64,000 bases of DNA from Bradyrhizobium sp. Ghvi. Lineage in GTDB: Bacteria; Pseudomonadota; Alphaproteobacteria; Rhizobiales; Xanthobacteraceae. A model generated the notes under the pieces. It made no database searches, had not been told where the DNA came from, and saw only the letters and a list, made by a program, of their open reading frames with translations. The stretch lies in NCBI RefSeq assembly GCF_900115265.1, contig NZ_FOVU01000001.1, forward strand, positions 1-64,000, given 5' to 3'. Shown piece by piece: positions 9,294-19,958 of the stretch. The translations under genes were made by a program, and so were the position numbers. Positions within the stretch are counted from its first letter, which is position 1. Each line of letters begins with the position of its first letter.

Positions 9294-10359
9294 GATATGC
9301 CTCGTATTCCCGCCGCCATTCGAGGACGCACTGAATGCAAGTGCAGCCACATCTCTCGTTGTTCGAATCGGCGCGGCCGACTTGAGACGAGCCCAAACTT
9401 TCACGCGCGATCTCGAGCGCGCGGCCCTTGCCCCGCGTCGCCCCCCGGCAGCCGCCCTGAAAACATGTCAGCCGAGCAAAAGAGTGGGAGCTTTTGAAGC
9501 GTCATCTCAAGCGTGTCTTGCGCCTTCGAGCTCCCGGCCATCTGAACGCTTGCCGTGCCAGATAAACAGGCCTGCGTCAGAACGTGTCCAGCCTGAAGGA
9601 CCTAGGTGCTGCTCCGCGTACAATTGTCCCTGTGCGCGCTCATTGCGCTTGCCTCGTCCGACCGACGACGTCGGTAGCGATCTTGCTGACGCAGCTCGTC
9701 ATCCCTTGTCACGGTCCGCGCTGCCGCATGAGATCGCGATGGTGTGATCAGCGCTGAATATATGGCACCTCGGCGGAGCCGCGGCTCGCACAAGGCTAGT
9801 ATCGGTGCGGCGTCGCTGCACGCGCCCGATTCCGGCCAACCACTCGGAGACAAGTCCTTCGCACCTAGGCGTGATGGCCCCAGGGCATACAAAGCAGTCG
9901 CGCAACTTCGCCTTTATGTCTCGACACACGACCGTTGCGCTTTCTTCCGCATGATCGATCGTACCTGCGCGATGAGCGGTCCGGTAGCTTGTCTTTGGTC
10001 TTTCCGGTTCGACCAGGCGGCCCTGATTGTTCCGGCTCAACTCTTGACTGAACTGCAGCCGTTGTCCTCATACGGCTGGCGTAAGGGAGTTGTCCTCGGC
10101 ACCAGCCTCGAGCACCTGTCCTGAGTAATTGGCTGCAGACATCTAAGCTTCGATCTCAGGCGTGTTCAGCACGCCATATTGAAAGGTTTAGGACAACTAT
10201 ACGTAGGTCTGTGATGCATTTTTTCCCCGCGCGTGCTTTGTTCGGCACGAAGGAATTGATCTCGGAAGCGCTCGCCAGCGAGTGCTGCGCCGAGTATTGC
10301 CCTATTTTTGCCTAAAATGTTATAGCTCTCCGCCGGAGAACAGGCCGGACGGTACCAAA
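9294..10359. other. Intergenic island DNA between dctA and nodV
   Basis: No recognisable gene, RNA or repeat. Frames open across it have no family likeness. The nodV promoter should lie in the last 200 bases; no nod box is visible there. Confidence 0.4.
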
Positions 10360-13035
10360 ATGCGTAGCCAAACCAGCAGCTTAGAACGCTCAGCCCTTCA
10401 ATCTACCTTCGGCAGCATAACGCTCGCCGTGGTAACACTGGCCTGCTTGTACCTTCACGCGCATTTCGCCGCGATGGCGTTCGCCTATTTGTTAGTAGTC
10501 TTGCTGTTTTCCTTGATGGGCAGTTTCATCGCGTCGTCCGCCCTCGTGATAGTAGCTATCGCCGCTCTCGCTTACTACTTTGCGCAGCCGGCATTCAGCC
10601 TGCGAGTCGATGCCCCCCAAGATCTGCCGGTAGTTGTTGCATTTTTTATTGTCTCGATTGTGGGAGCACACCTGGTCGGAAAGCTCCGCCAGGAAAGAGA
10701 GGCTGCGCGTGTGATTGCGGCCAAGCTCCAGCGGAGTGCGGCCGATTTGGAGGATGGCGAAAGACGGTGGCGCGCCATCTTCGAGCACAATCCGGCCATG
10801 TACCTTATGGTCGATGAAGCCGGCACTATCCTCAACGTCAATACATTCGGCGCGACACAACTCGGCTATGCTCGTGCTGAACTGATCGGGCAATCCATGC
10901 TCGACGTATTTCTCGAGGAGGATCGCGCGTTCGCTCGGGAATGCGTTGGGAAGTGCCTCGAGCATGTCGGACAAACGCGCACTTGGGATGCCCAGAAGGT
11001 CAGGAAGGACGGCTCTGTCTTGTGGGTACGGGAAAACGCCAAAGCCATGCTGTGGGCCGATGAGCGACCCATTGTCCTTATCGCCTGCGAAGATATCACC
11101 GAGCGAAGGCGGACCGAGCTTGCCCTGCAGCGGAGCGAAGCACATTTGGCCCAGGCGCAGGAGTTGAGTCACACAGGCAGCTTCAGCTGGAACATCACTA
11201 CGGGCGAGGCCTTCTGGTCAAAAGAGACATTTCGAATTTTCCAATTAGATCCTGACACAGTGCCGCCGGGGCCGCAGCTCGTCGTAGAGCGCACTCATCC
11301 AGATGATAGGGCTTCGGTTAAAGAAATTATCGATTGCGCGATGCGCGACCCGCGCGATTTCGAGCACGAATACCGGCTTCTGCTACCGGACGGCTCTGTA
11401 AAGCACATCCATGCGCACGCACGAGCGACGAGAACAGCCTCTGGTGACATCGAGTTTGTTGGGGCAGCTACGGATATTACGGCGGCCAGGCGAGCAGAAC
11501 AACAGCTGCGGCGCAGCGAGGCCTATCTGGCCGAAGCCCAGCATCTCAGTCACACCGGCAGTTGGTCCTGGGATGTCTACGGTCTAGATTTCATATATCG
11601 CTCCGCCGAGGTCGATCGTCTGTTTGGCTTTAGCCCAAAACAGCCGGTATCGATCGACACCATTCGATCGCGCATCCATCCGGACGACTTGCCGCGGCTA
11701 CAGGAGGTGCAGCGTCAGGCGATTGAACACAAGGAGGGACAGTTCGAATATGATTTTCGTATCCTTCTACCAGAGGGCGGGATAAGACGCATACACTCCG
11801 TTGCGCACGTGGTGGTCGGCAGCGATGGCAACGTCAGCGAGCTGATCGGTACACATATGGATGTCACCGAGCAACACGCAGCTAGGGAGCGCCTGGAAAA
11901 CACACTTGCCGCGCTGCGCGAAAGCGAACAGCGTTTTCGCGACTACGCCGAGACAGCTTCCGACTGGCTCTGGGAGACTGGGCCGGATCATCAGGTCACT
12001 CGCTTATCCGAGCACACCAGCGCTGCGGGAATTTTGGCGACAGGATTGATGGGCCTGCTCCGCTGGGAGATTGCGTGCGATCTCGAAGAGGAGCCCGAGA
12101 AGTGGCGGCAGCATCGGGCGACGTTGGAGGCCCATCTTCCGTTTCGGGATCTGGTCTACCGCACCGTGAATCGGACAGGTTCTCCGATCTACGTCCGCAC
12201 GAGTGGCAAGCCTTTTTTCGATGGAAAGGGCAATTTCCTCGGCTACCGTGGCGTCAGCACTGACATCACCGCGACCATTCGCGCCGATCAAGCCGAACAA
12301 GAGCTACGAAAGGCACAAGCGGAGCTTGCGCATGTAACGCGTGTAACGACCTTAGGAGAGCTGACAACTTCCATCGCTCACGAAATAAACCAGCCGCTCG
12401 CCGCTATTATCAGCAACGCCGATGCGTGCCTCGGTTGGATGGGGCGGGAAGCTCCTGATCTTTCCGCTGCGCGCTCTTCCGTGGAGTGGATCATCGAAGA
12501 CGCAATCCGGGCAAGCGAGGTGATCCGTCGTATTCGCGCGCTCGCGAAGAAAGGCGACATTGAGATGGTGCCGCTCGACATCAATGAGGTCGTTAAGGAG
12601 GCCATTGCGCTGGTAACACGAGAGCTGGTGAGCCACCGAGTGATGTTACGAACCGAGTTGACGGCAGGGCTGCCTACGATTCTCGGCGATCGGATTCAGC
12701 TACAACAGGTGATTATCAATCTGGTGATGAACGGTATCGAAGCCATGGACGCAGTTACCGATCGGACGCGCGAACTGCTGATTCAATCGTCAAGGGGCGA
12801 TGCGGGGCACGTCCAGCTTGCCGTGACCGATTGCGGCGTCGGCATCGCTGAGAAGGACGCGGACCGCGTCTTGGATCCTTTCTTCACCACCAAATCGAGT
12901 GGCCTTGGAATGGGTCTTTCGATCTGCCGGTCGATCGTGGAAGCTCACGGAGGACGGTTGTCAATGGTCCACAAAAATGAACCGGGCGCGACCTTCCAGT
13001 TTGCCCTGCCGCTACATAAGGAGGCTGTCTCGTGA
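10360..13035 (+). CDS. nodV: Sensor histidine kinase NodV
   Basis: The 891-residue kinase (Bradyrhizobium japonicum NodV has about 889) senses plant isoflavones and phosphorylates NodW. Residues about 15-115 form a membrane domain of the DUF4118/KdpD type with four hydrophobic segments. Four PAS units follow, between about 125 and 650; several end in a PAC-like segment (ITERRR, ITAARR, VTEQHA, ITATIR). The phosphoacceptor is His-674 in [16 protein letters not shown]1 and G2 boxes of the ATPase domain are [20 protein letters not shown] and [12 protein letters not shown]. The reading frame is open from a GTG at 10,282, but the ATG at 10,360 gives the family length. Its stop overlaps the nodW start. 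Confidence 0.9.
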   Translation: MRSQTSSLERSALQSTFGSITLAVVTLACLYLHAHFAAMAFAYLLVVLLFSLMGSFIASSALVIVAIAALAYYFAQPAFSLRVDAPQDLPVVVAFFIVSIVGAHLVGKLRQEREAARVIAAKLQRSAADLEDGERRWRAIFEHNPAMYLMVDEAGTILNVNTFGATQLGYARAELIGQSMLDVFLEEDRAFARECVGKCLEHVGQTRTWDAQKVRKDGSVLWVRENAKAMLWADERPIVLIACEDITERRRTELALQRSEAHLAQAQELSHTGSFSWNITTGEAFWSKETFRIFQLDPDTVPPGPQLVVERTHPDDRASVKEIIDCAMRDPRDFEHEYRLLLPDGSVKHIHAHARATRTASGDIEFVGAATDITAARRAEQQLRRSEAYLAEAQHLSHTGSWSWDVYGLDFIYRSAEVDRLFGFSPKQPVSIDTIRSRIHPDDLPRLQEVQRQAIEHKEGQFEYDFRILLPEGGIRRIHSVAHVVVGSDGNVSELIGTHMDVTEQHAARERLENTLAALRESEQRFRDYAETASDWLWETGPDHQVTRLSEHTSAAGILATGLMGLLRWEIACDLEEEPEKWRQHRATLEAHLPFRDLVYRTVNRTGSPIYVRTSGKPFFDGKGNFLGYRGVSTDITATIRADQAEQELRKAQAELAHVTRVTTLGELTTSIAHEINQPLAAIISNADACLGWMGREAPDLSAARSSVEWIIEDAIRASEVIRRIRALAKKGDIEMVPLDINEVVKEAIALVTRELVSHRVMLRTELTAGLPTILGDRIQLQQVIINLVMNGIEAMDAVTDRTRELLIQSSRGDAGHVQLAVTDCGVGIAEKDADRVLDPFFTTKSSGLGMGLSICRSIVEAHGGRLSMVHKNEPGATFQFALPLHKEAVS

Positions 13036-13715
13036 CAGGACGATTTGACTTGCCAGGTGAAGGCAGCAATGCCGAGGCCTCGACAAAGGCGATCGTCTTC
13101 GTCGTCGAGGATGACATCTCCATGCGTCGCTCGCTTACGAACCTTTTTCAATCGGTAGGGTTAGACGTCATTGCATTCGGATCGGCCCGCGAAATGCTGC
13201 AGAGCGCAATTCCGGACGTTATTAGCTGTCTAGTTCTCGATGTTCGGCTGCCAGGCTTGAGCGGCCTTGATTATCAGACCGAGCTAGCGAGGTTGAACAT
13301 ACATATTCCGATTATTTTCATTACCGGGCATGGCGACATTCCCATGACCGTCAGGGCCATGAAGGAAGGAGCGGTCGATTTTCTCAGCAAACCGTTTCGC
13401 GACCAGGAACTGCTTGATGCCGTGGTTGCGGCGACCGAACGCGATCGCAAAAGACGAGAGACTCAGCAGACGGTCGCGAACCTGCAGGCTCTGTTTGAGA
13501 CCTTAAGCCCGCGCGAGCAGGCAGTGATGAAACTGGTCGCTGCCGGCCTGATGAACAAGCAGATAGCCGCCGAGCTTGGGCTTGCCGAGATTACGGTCAA
13601 GATCTACCGCGGACATGCAATGAAAAAGATGCGTGCACGGTCGCTGGCCGACTTGATCAGAATGACTGAGACGCTCGGAATTCGCGCCAATCGTCCTGAG
13701 CAAACCCAAGTATGA
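13032..13715 (+). CDS. nodW: Response regulator NodW (FixJ/NarL type)
   Basis: The 227-residue length equals that of B. japonicum NodW. The receiver domain covers residues 20-140: acidic pair Asp-27/Asp-28, phosphoacceptor Asp-70 in [10 protein letters not shown], threonine in FITGHGD, lysine in LSKPF. Asp-70 is the phosphorylation site known for NodW. A LuxR-type helix-turn-helix ([20 protein letters not shown]) fills the C-terminus. Phosphorylated NodW activates nod genes independently of NodD. The GTG start overlaps the nodV stop (GTGA), so the two are translationally coupled. Confidence 0.92.
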   Translation: MTGRFDLPGEGSNAEASTKAIVFVVEDDISMRRSLTNLFQSVGLDVIAFGSAREMLQSAIPDVISCLVLDVRLPGLSGLDYQTELARLNIHIPIIFITGHGDIPMTVRAMKEGAVDFLSKPFRDQELLDAVVAATERDRKRRETQQTVANLQALFETLSPREQAVMKLVAAGLMNKQIAAELGLAEITVKIYRGHAMKKMRARSLADLIRMTETLGIRANRPEQTQV

Positions 13716-13800
13716 TTTTACAATTTCGTCACTCGAGCCCACTTATCGCCAAAGGTGGCTAATGCTTACAGCCGCTATTCCCGCGTCAGGAGGGCTCGTC

Positions 13801-14175
13801 TTGTCCACGCCGTTGATTTCCGTCGTTGACGACGACGCCTCAGTCCGTGTGGCGACAAAAAATCTTTTGAGATCGCGTGGCTACACCGCCCAAATATTTG
13901 CGTCGGCCGAGGAACTCCTGAGGTCCCCGCAATTGAGCCAGATATCCTGTGTCATTACTGATGTGCAGATGTCAGGCATGAGCGGCCTGGAGCTGTTGGC
14001 AGAGATGCGGACCCGTGGTTACGAGGCACCATTCATTTTCATTACGGCTTTCCCCAACGACCGCGTGCGCGCTTCAGCGCTGGGCGCCGGAGCGATTGGC
14101 TTCCTCGCCAAACCCTTTGCCGGACAAGCGTTAATCGAGTACCTCGACACCGCACTGAACGCGTATGAGGGCTGA
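13801..14175 (+). CDS. Single-domain response regulator next to nodVW
   Basis: The 124-residue protein is only a receiver: Asp-10 to Asp-12, phosphoacceptor Asp-54 in CVITDVQMSGMSG, the conserved threonine in FIFITAF, and the lysine in LAKPF. There is no output domain. The TTG at 13,801 is chosen because AGGAGGG lies six bases upstream and the family starts just before PLISVVDDD. An ATG at 13,762 would add 13 residues. The gene follows nodW by 85 bases on the same strand, so it may share phosphate with NodV or act as a sink. It resembles receivers of the FixJ/NodW group. Confidence 0.88.
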   Translation: MSTPLISVVDDDASVRVATKNLLRSRGYTAQIFASAEELLRSPQLSQISCVITDVQMSGMSGLELLAEMRTRGYEAPFIFITAFPNDRVRASALGAGAIGFLAKPFAGQALIEYLDTALNAYEG

Positions 14176-14757
14176 GGTGGCATGTGATCTAAATCAATCT
14201 GAGTAGATGTCCGATCGAAATGCTCCGATCCAGCGACAGCCGACCCGCCCGTATAGCAGGATCGATCAGCCTTGCGGCGACGCGGGATTTAGCACGATTG
14301 CCAAATCCCGTTAAGCGCCCAGCGATCGCATCGGGTTCGTAACGCTGTGCCGCAGACCTGGTTGGCCTGAAGAACCGCCGTCTCATTCTGGGCACGGGAA
14401 TTGCTGTCCCGCTCCTCGAACGACTGCTGTCAACGCATGTCTGAAGGGCATGCACTGCCCCGGGGACGATTGCTTGGGATTAGCAGTCCAGTGTGTCCGA
14501 TCGCGCGTTTGGGCAACCGAGAGCCGACTTGGATCTCCCAATTGGCCGCCATGCCCACTCGTCCGACCGTTTGGCTCGGACGAGAGGAAAGTAACGCTCG
14601 CTCCCATTGGCGTTGCTCGGTTGACGATGATGACGCAAGCAGGACCGACTCTGCTCATGGAGTGGAGCGTCTATGACTGACCTGATGCCTGGATCGTTCT
14701 TCTTCTGAGCTCGCCCACCCATTAACGGTCGCAATGCTCCGATTTAAGACTGCAGCC
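14176..14757. other. Intergenic region with an FNR/FixK-like box
   Basis: Right after the response regulator stop, 14184-14197 reads GTGATCTAAATCAA, a 9-of-10 match to TTGAT-N4-ATCAA. No gene that it could serve is recognised in the 560 bases to the nodM stop codon. The remainder shows no identifiable feature. Confidence 0.4.
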
Positions 14758-16584
14758 TCATTCGACAGTCACCGATTTTGCCAGATTACGCGGCTGATCC
14801 ACGTCCGCGCCCCTTACGAGGGCGGTATGGTAAGCCAAGAGCTGAACCGGAATGGCATAGACCATCGGCGTAAAGCTTGCGACCATCTCCGGCAGCACAA
14901 TAGTCATGAGAGTGTCCATCGTCGCTTCCAAAGCACCCTTCGGATCCGTGATCAGGATGATCTTGCCGCCCCGAGCCGCAACTTCTTGCATATTCGAGAC
15001 GGTCTTCTCGAACACCTCGTCATAAGGCGCGATCACCACGACAGGCATGGCCTCATCTATCAGCGCGATCGGTCCGTGCTTGAGCTCGCCGGCGGCATAA
15101 CCTTCTGAGTGGATATAAGCAATTTCCTTCAGCTTGAGTGCCCCCTCCAACGCCAGGGGGGCCGACGTGCCACGGCCGAGATAGAGCACGTCCCTTGTGT
15201 CGGCGATATGACGCGCAAGCTTCTCGATCTGCGGCTCGGTCAACAGCGCCGCGGCAATCAACCGGGGCACTTCGATAAGCTCGCCCACAAGCTTCGATTC
15301 ATCGATCTCAGACAGGTTATTACGCTCTTTGCCTGCTGCGATGGCAAGGGCGGCCAATACCATCAGCTGACAGATGAATGCCTTGGTGGAAGCAACGCCA
15401 ATTTCTGGCCCCGCCAGCGTCGGCAGAACGGATTCGCTCTCCCGCGCAATCGTCGACGTCGGGACGTTGACCACAGATATCGTGTGCACGCCCTGATCCT
15501 TGGCGTATCGCAGCGCAGCCAACGTGTCAGCGGTTTCGCCCGACTGCGAGATGACGATCGCGAGATCACCCCGGCGCAAAGGCGCCTCTCTGTAGCGGAA
15601 CTCGGACGCTACATCGATCTCGACAGGCAAGCGCGCCAGCCGCTCGAACCAGTATTTGGCGATGTGTCCGGCATAGCTTGCAGTGCCGCACGCGGTAATT
15701 GAGATGCGCTGAATGGAGTTAAAGTCGAACGGCAATGTGAGCGGCAGGGCCACGCGCTTGGCGGCCGTGTCAAGGTAATGCGCCAATGTCTTGCCGGCCA
15801 CTGTCGGCTGCTCATGGATTTCCTTCGCCATGAAGTGGCGATAATTCGCTTTGTCTACAAGGAGTGACGATACGCCAGATTTTGATGTTTCCCGCTGGAC
15901 CACAAATCCGTCTGCGCTATAAATCACGCACATCGTGCGCGTGAGCACAGCCCAGTCGCCGTCCTCAAGATAGGTGATGGTGTCGGTCAAAGGCGCGAGC
16001 GCGATCGCATCCGATCCTAGATACACTTCGCCGTTACCATGTCCAATAGCGAGGGGCGACCCCTTACGCGCACCGATCAAAAGGTCGTCGTGGGCCTTGA
16101 AAAGGAATGCCAGTGCGAAGGCACCCCGCAGCCGCGGCAGCGACGCTTGTACCGCATCCTGCGGCGAGTGGCCCTTCTTAAGATAAGATTCGACGAGATG
16201 CGCCACCACCTCCGTGTCTGTCTCTGAGTTAAAATGGGCCCCATTCCGTTCCAGTTCGGCTCGCAGCTCGCGGAAATTCTCAATGATCCCGTTATGAACG
16301 ACCGCGACATTCTCCGTGGCATGCGGGTGAGCATTGCTCTCGGTGGGTTTTCCATGTGTCGCCCAGCGGGTATGACCGATGCCGGTATGACCCGACGGAG
16401 GATGATAGCGCAGCTGCTCCTCAAGGTTTCTCAGCTTACCTTCAGCGCGGCGGCGCTCGATACGGAGACCTTCGAGAGTCGCGAGGCCTGCCGAGTCGTA
16501 GCCGCGATATTCCAATCGCTTGAGCGACGCGACCAACTGCCCAACGACGGGACCACGCCCCAGAATGCCAACAATTCCACACAT
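14758..16584 (-). CDS. nodM: Glucosamine-fructose-6-phosphate aminotransferase NodM
   Basis: The 608-residue enzyme makes glucosamine-6-phosphate from fructose-6-phosphate and glutamine, feeding the Nod factor backbone. The N-terminal glutamine amidotransferase begins MCGIVGILG with the catalytic cysteine at position 2, followed by RWATHG and HNGIIEN. Two SIS sugar-isomerase domains follow, with ACGTASYAGHIAKYW and SQSGETADTLAALR, and the last residues are KSVTVE as in GlmS. The ATG at 16,584 is chosen because the cysteine must be second; the frame is open three codons further. The symbol nodM instead of glmS rests on the symbiotic setting. Confidence 0.88.
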   Translation of the reverse strand: MCGIVGILGRGPVVGQLVASLKRLEYRGYDSAGLATLEGLRIERRRAEGKLRNLEEQLRYHPPSGHTGIGHTRWATHGKPTESNAHPHATENVAVVHNGIIENFRELRAELERNGAHFNSETDTEVVAHLVESYLKKGHSPQDAVQASLPRLRGAFALAFLFKAHDDLLIGARKGSPLAIGHGNGEVYLGSDAIALAPLTDTITYLEDGDWAVLTRTMCVIYSADGFVVQRETSKSGVSSLLVDKANYRHFMAKEIHEQPTVAGKTLAHYLDTAAKRVALPLTLPFDFNSIQRISITACGTASYAGHIAKYWFERLARLPVEIDVASEFRYREAPLRRGDLAIVISQSGETADTLAALRYAKDQGVHTISVVNVPTSTIARESESVLPTLAGPEIGVASTKAFICQLMVLAALAIAAGKERNNLSEIDESKLVGELIEVPRLIAAALLTEPQIEKLARHIADTRDVLYLGRGTSAPLALEGALKLKEIAYIHSEGYAAGELKHGPIALIDEAMPVVVIAPYDEVFEKTVSNMQEVAARGGKIILITDPKGALEATMDTLMTIVLPEMVASFTPMVYAIPVQLLAYHTALVRGADVDQPRNLAKSVTVE

Positions 16585-17602
16585 GTCGATCAATGCAGCC
16601 CAAGTTTAAGGATTCCGATGTCCCCCTACAGGAACCCGGTCACGAAATTCGTTTGCGCGATGCTAACAGCTGTCAGGTTCTGGATTTTTTGCAGCCGCCT
16701 GTATCGCCGCCGCATTCACAACCGCGAGTTAGATCTCTTTCAGCCATATCGATTCCCACGGCTACATTCCGCTTTCGATTGCCGATCGAGTACGAACCGC
16801 GCAGCAGCTCTAGCTTGGATTGTCGTGACTTACTGGAGACATTTTTCCGGCGCGCGTTTAAGAGACTTATCATACTCGAACCGAGGCAACTTACGATCGG
16901 CCAAGGTTAAAGGATTGGCGTCGAAGCTCCATTGTACGAAAGTAAGCTCTCGATATCGAAACGTTCGATGATCTATACCAACGTTTGCTACTCTTTTCGC
17001 TTTGCCTTGCGCCGATCGTCCACTGCCTGCCGCGAGTTGGATATTGGCAACGGCGCTGATCATAGTTGATCGCTCGACCTACAAGACCGCGTGTTCTGTT
17101 CCGAAGTTAAGAACGCTTTGTAGACTGCGGCTCCATAAGCAGGCTTGGCTGTGTGCTAGCTTGCATGCCGTCATTCCGACAAATACACTGACGAATCCGG
17201 CCTCAGCTCGTCGATCTCTCGGCCCAAGACGAGACCACGCGAATGCACACATGCGCCCCGCGGATAGATAAGAGCACAGCCGTCACGTCCATCTCATTCG
17301 AAATATTGCCCATCGGCAAGCGCCGCCCGCGGCGCGCGTAATGGCGTTTTGCCATCCATCTCGCCTGCTTAGTATCGCGCTGCTGGGTTAGTGGGTTTCA
17401 TTTTGACGCTCAATGTGTGGCATCATTCAGTCCAGACGTAAATCAATGTATGTAGTGTGCATGCGCATATGACGTGTATGACTGAAGCTAACGATCGCTT
17501 TCCTTTAATTGCGGGTGGAGCGCGCGTGCGCATCTAAATTTTTCGAGAAACGGCTTCGCAATGGTGTCTCACAGCGAGGCTCTTTGCGGCGGAAGGGAGA
17601 CC
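16585..17602. other. Intergenic region between nodM and noeL (divergent)
   Basis: This long spacer should hold the promoters of both genes. Around 16,951-16,986 the plus strand has ATCGAAACGTTCGATG, four extra bases, and TATACCAACG, which resembles a nod-box core with an insertion; I do not count it as a site. No other feature is recognised. Confidence 0.35.
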
Positions 17603-18688
17603 ATGGCAGCTATGGACTCAAAGCGGCGCGTTGCGCTGATTACGGGCGTGACCGGCCAGGACGGCGCCTATCTCGCCGAACATCTGCTGTCGCTCGGCTA
17701 CGTCGTGCACGGCATCAAGCGGCGCTCGTCCTCCTTCAACGCCGCGCGTGTCGATCACCTTTACCAGGACCCGCACCTGGGCGACGTGCCATTCCTGATG
17801 CATTACGGCGACATGACGGATTCCACCAATCTAATCCGCCTGGTGCAGCAGATCCGCCCGACCGAGATCTACAATCTCGCCGCGCAAAGCCACGTCGCCG
17901 TCAGCTTCGAGAGCCCGGAATACACCGCCAACGCCGATGCGATCGGGGTGCTGCGCCTTTTGGAGGCGATCCGCATCCTCGGCATGGAGAAGGAGACGCG
18001 GTTCTACCAGGCCTCGACCTCCGAGCTCTACGGTCTCGTGCAGGAGATTCCGCAGAAGGAGACCACGCCGTTCTATCCGCGCTCGCCTTACGGCGTCGCC
18101 AAGCTCTATGGCTACTGGATCACGGTGAACTACCGCGAAGCCTACGGCATGTTTGCCAGCAACGGCATCCTGTTCAACCATGAAAGCCCGATCCGCGGCG
18201 AGACCTTCGTCACCCGCAAGATCACCCGCGGCGTCGCCCGGATCGAGCTTGGGCTCGAGCAGACGCTCTATCTCGGCAATCTCGAGGCCAAGCGCGACTG
18301 GGGCCATGCCAAGGACTACGTCGAGGGCATGCACATGATCCTGCAGGCCGACAAACCCGATGATTTCGTGCTCGCCACCGGCGAAACGCGCTCGGTCCGT
18401 GAGATGGTCGAGCTGGCCTTTGCCCAGGTCGGCCGCCGCATCGAATGGCGCGGCAAAGGTGTGGACGAGACCGGCGTCGATGCGAAGAGCGGCAAGACGG
18501 TGGTGAAGATCGATCCGACTTATTTCCGCCCGACCGAGGTCGATCTACTGGTCGGCGATGCCAGCAAGGCGCAAAAGGTGCTCGGCTGGAAACCGAAGCG
18601 GAGGTTTGCGCAGCTCGTGGAAGAGATGATGGCGGGCGACCTTGCCGAGGCCAAACGGGACATTGCAAATGGCAAGCGTACCTTTTGA
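17603..18688 (+). CDS. noeL: GDP-mannose 4,6-dehydratase NoeL
   Basis: The 361-residue SDR enzyme converts GDP-D-mannose to GDP-4-keto-6-deoxymannose, the first step to GDP-L-fucose. Its NAD(P) loop is [16 protein letters not shown], the catalytic serine/threonine lies in ASTSELYG and the YxxxK motif is [12 protein letters not shown]. The ATG at 17,603 has GGAAGGGAG eight bases upstream. It overlaps nolK by 20 bases and forms an operon with it. In Bradyrhizobium the product is used to fucosylate the reducing end of Nod factors. The codon use by eye is as GC-rich as core genes, unlike the spacers around it. Confidence 0.92.
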   Translation: MAAMDSKRRVALITGVTGQDGAYLAEHLLSLGYVVHGIKRRSSSFNAARVDHLYQDPHLGDVPFLMHYGDMTDSTNLIRLVQQIRPTEIYNLAAQSHVAVSFESPEYTANADAIGVLRLLEAIRILGMEKETRFYQASTSELYGLVQEIPQKETTPFYPRSPYGVAKLYGYWITVNYREAYGMFASNGILFNHESPIRGETFVTRKITRGVARIELGLEQTLYLGNLEAKRDWGHAKDYVEGMHMILQADKPDDFVLATGETRSVREMVELAFAQVGRRIEWRGKGVDETGVDAKSGKTVVKIDPTYFRPTEVDLLVGDASKAQKVLGWKPKRRFAQLVEEMMAGDLAEAKRDIANGKRTF

Positions 18689-19646
18689 GCTGAAGGGCAA
18701 GAGCGTCTATGTCGCCGGTCATCATGGCATGGTCGGCAGTGCGCTTCTGCGCCGGCTGGCACGGGAGAACGTGAAACTCGTCACCGTTGAGCGGCGCGAG
18801 GTCGATCTCTGCAACCAGGCGGCCGTGTTCGACTGGTTCGCGCGCGTGCGGCCGCAGGTGGTCTTCCTCGCCGCCGCCAAGGTCGGCGGCATCGTCGCCA
18901 ACAACACGCTGCGCGCCGAGTTCATCTACGACAACATCGCGATCGCCGCCAACGTGATCCACGCCGCGCATGTGAACCGGGCCGAGAAGCTGATGTTCCT
19001 CGGCTCGTCCTGCATCTATCCGAAGCTGGCGCCGCAGCCGCTGCGCGAAGATTCCGTGCTCACAGGCCCGCTGGAGCCGACCAACGAACCCTATGCCATC
19101 GCCAAGATCGCCGGCATCAAGATGGCGGAGGCCTATCGCAGTCAGTATGGCAGCGACTTCATCAGCGTGATGCCGACCAATCTCTACGGTCCCGGCGACA
19201 ATTATCATCCCGAGTACAGCCACGTGGTCGCCGCCCTGATCCGGCGCTTCCATGAGGCGAAGCTCGCCGGCGCGAGAAGCGTGGTGGTCTGGGGCACCGG
19301 CACGCCGCGCCGCGAGTTCCTCTATGTCGACGACATGGCCGACGCCTGCGTGCACCTGATGAAGACCTATTCCGGAGCCGAGCTGATCAATATCGGCACC
19401 GGCGAGGACATCTCCATTGCCGAGTTAGCACTCACGGTTGCGGCCGCCATCGGTTTTCGCGGTGAGATCAGCTTCGACACGTCTCGCCCCGACGGCTCGC
19501 CGCGCAAGCTGCTCGACCTCGCGCGGCTGTCCGGGCTCGGCTGGCGCGCGACGACCTCGTTTGAGGACGGGATTCAGCTGGCATACCGGGCGTATCGCGC
19601 CGACAGCGATGAACGGCACCAGAGTGATCTGCCTGTTCCCCCGTAA
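18669..19646 (+). CDS. nolK: GDP-L-fucose synthase NolK
   Basis: The 325-residue epimerase/reductase turns GDP-4-keto-6-deoxymannose into GDP-L-fucose. The nucleotide-binding loop is [16 protein letters not shown], the serine motif [10 protein letters not shown] and the YxxxK motif [23 protein letters not shown] is typical of this family. The ATG at 18,669 gives the family N-terminus and overlaps the end of noeL, which implies translational coupling. A further 9 upstream codons are open in frame. The usual partner nodZ (fucosyltransferase) is not in this window. Confidence 0.92.
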   Translation: MASVPFELKGKSVYVAGHHGMVGSALLRRLARENVKLVTVERREVDLCNQAAVFDWFARVRPQVVFLAAAKVGGIVANNTLRAEFIYDNIAIAANVIHAAHVNRAEKLMFLGSSCIYPKLAPQPLREDSVLTGPLEPTNEPYAIAKIAGIKMAEAYRSQYGSDFISVMPTNLYGPGDNYHPEYSHVVAALIRRFHEAKLAGARSVVVWGTGTPRREFLYVDDMADACVHLMKTYSGAELINIGTGEDISIAELALTVAAAIGFRGEISFDTSRPDGSPRKLLDLARLSGLGWRATTSFEDGIQLAYRAYRADSDERHQSDLPVPP

Positions 19647-19958
19647 CGGGCCAATCCTAGGTCTCGATCGGCGGTGAATGTCCAGGCTAGCGGACTTGCC
19701 GCTCACACAACGACCTACTTTGCTTCGCAGGTGACAAGCGTTCATTGTCAACAAACCGAGCTCAGTCGCACGCCAACAATCCGAGTGACGCGCCGTATCC
19801 TCGCTACGAGCGGCCAACCACTTGGAGGAAAAGGAGAATGGCCATGATCGAAACCTGCTGCGACAACTTGAGCTCTCATCGCTCTAAGCCGTTAAACGCC
19901 GACCGTGGACTCTCACTAGCCGGAATCGTGCTGGTGTCCCTTTCCTCTCGACCAAGGA
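19647..19958. other. Intergenic region between nolK and MFS gene (convergent)
   Basis: A convergent gene end with no clear hairpin terminator. No gene is recognised. Confidence 0.4.

Noticed and set aside
16951..16986. nod-box-like sequence ahead of noeL
   Set aside because: ATCGAAACGTTCGATG and TATACCAACG match parts of the core but need a four-base insertion, and the 5' half needs a further six.
16973..16987. 15-base repeat CTATACCAACGTTTG, also at 26515-26529
   Set aside because: One exact 15-mer shared within 64 kb is expected by chance.
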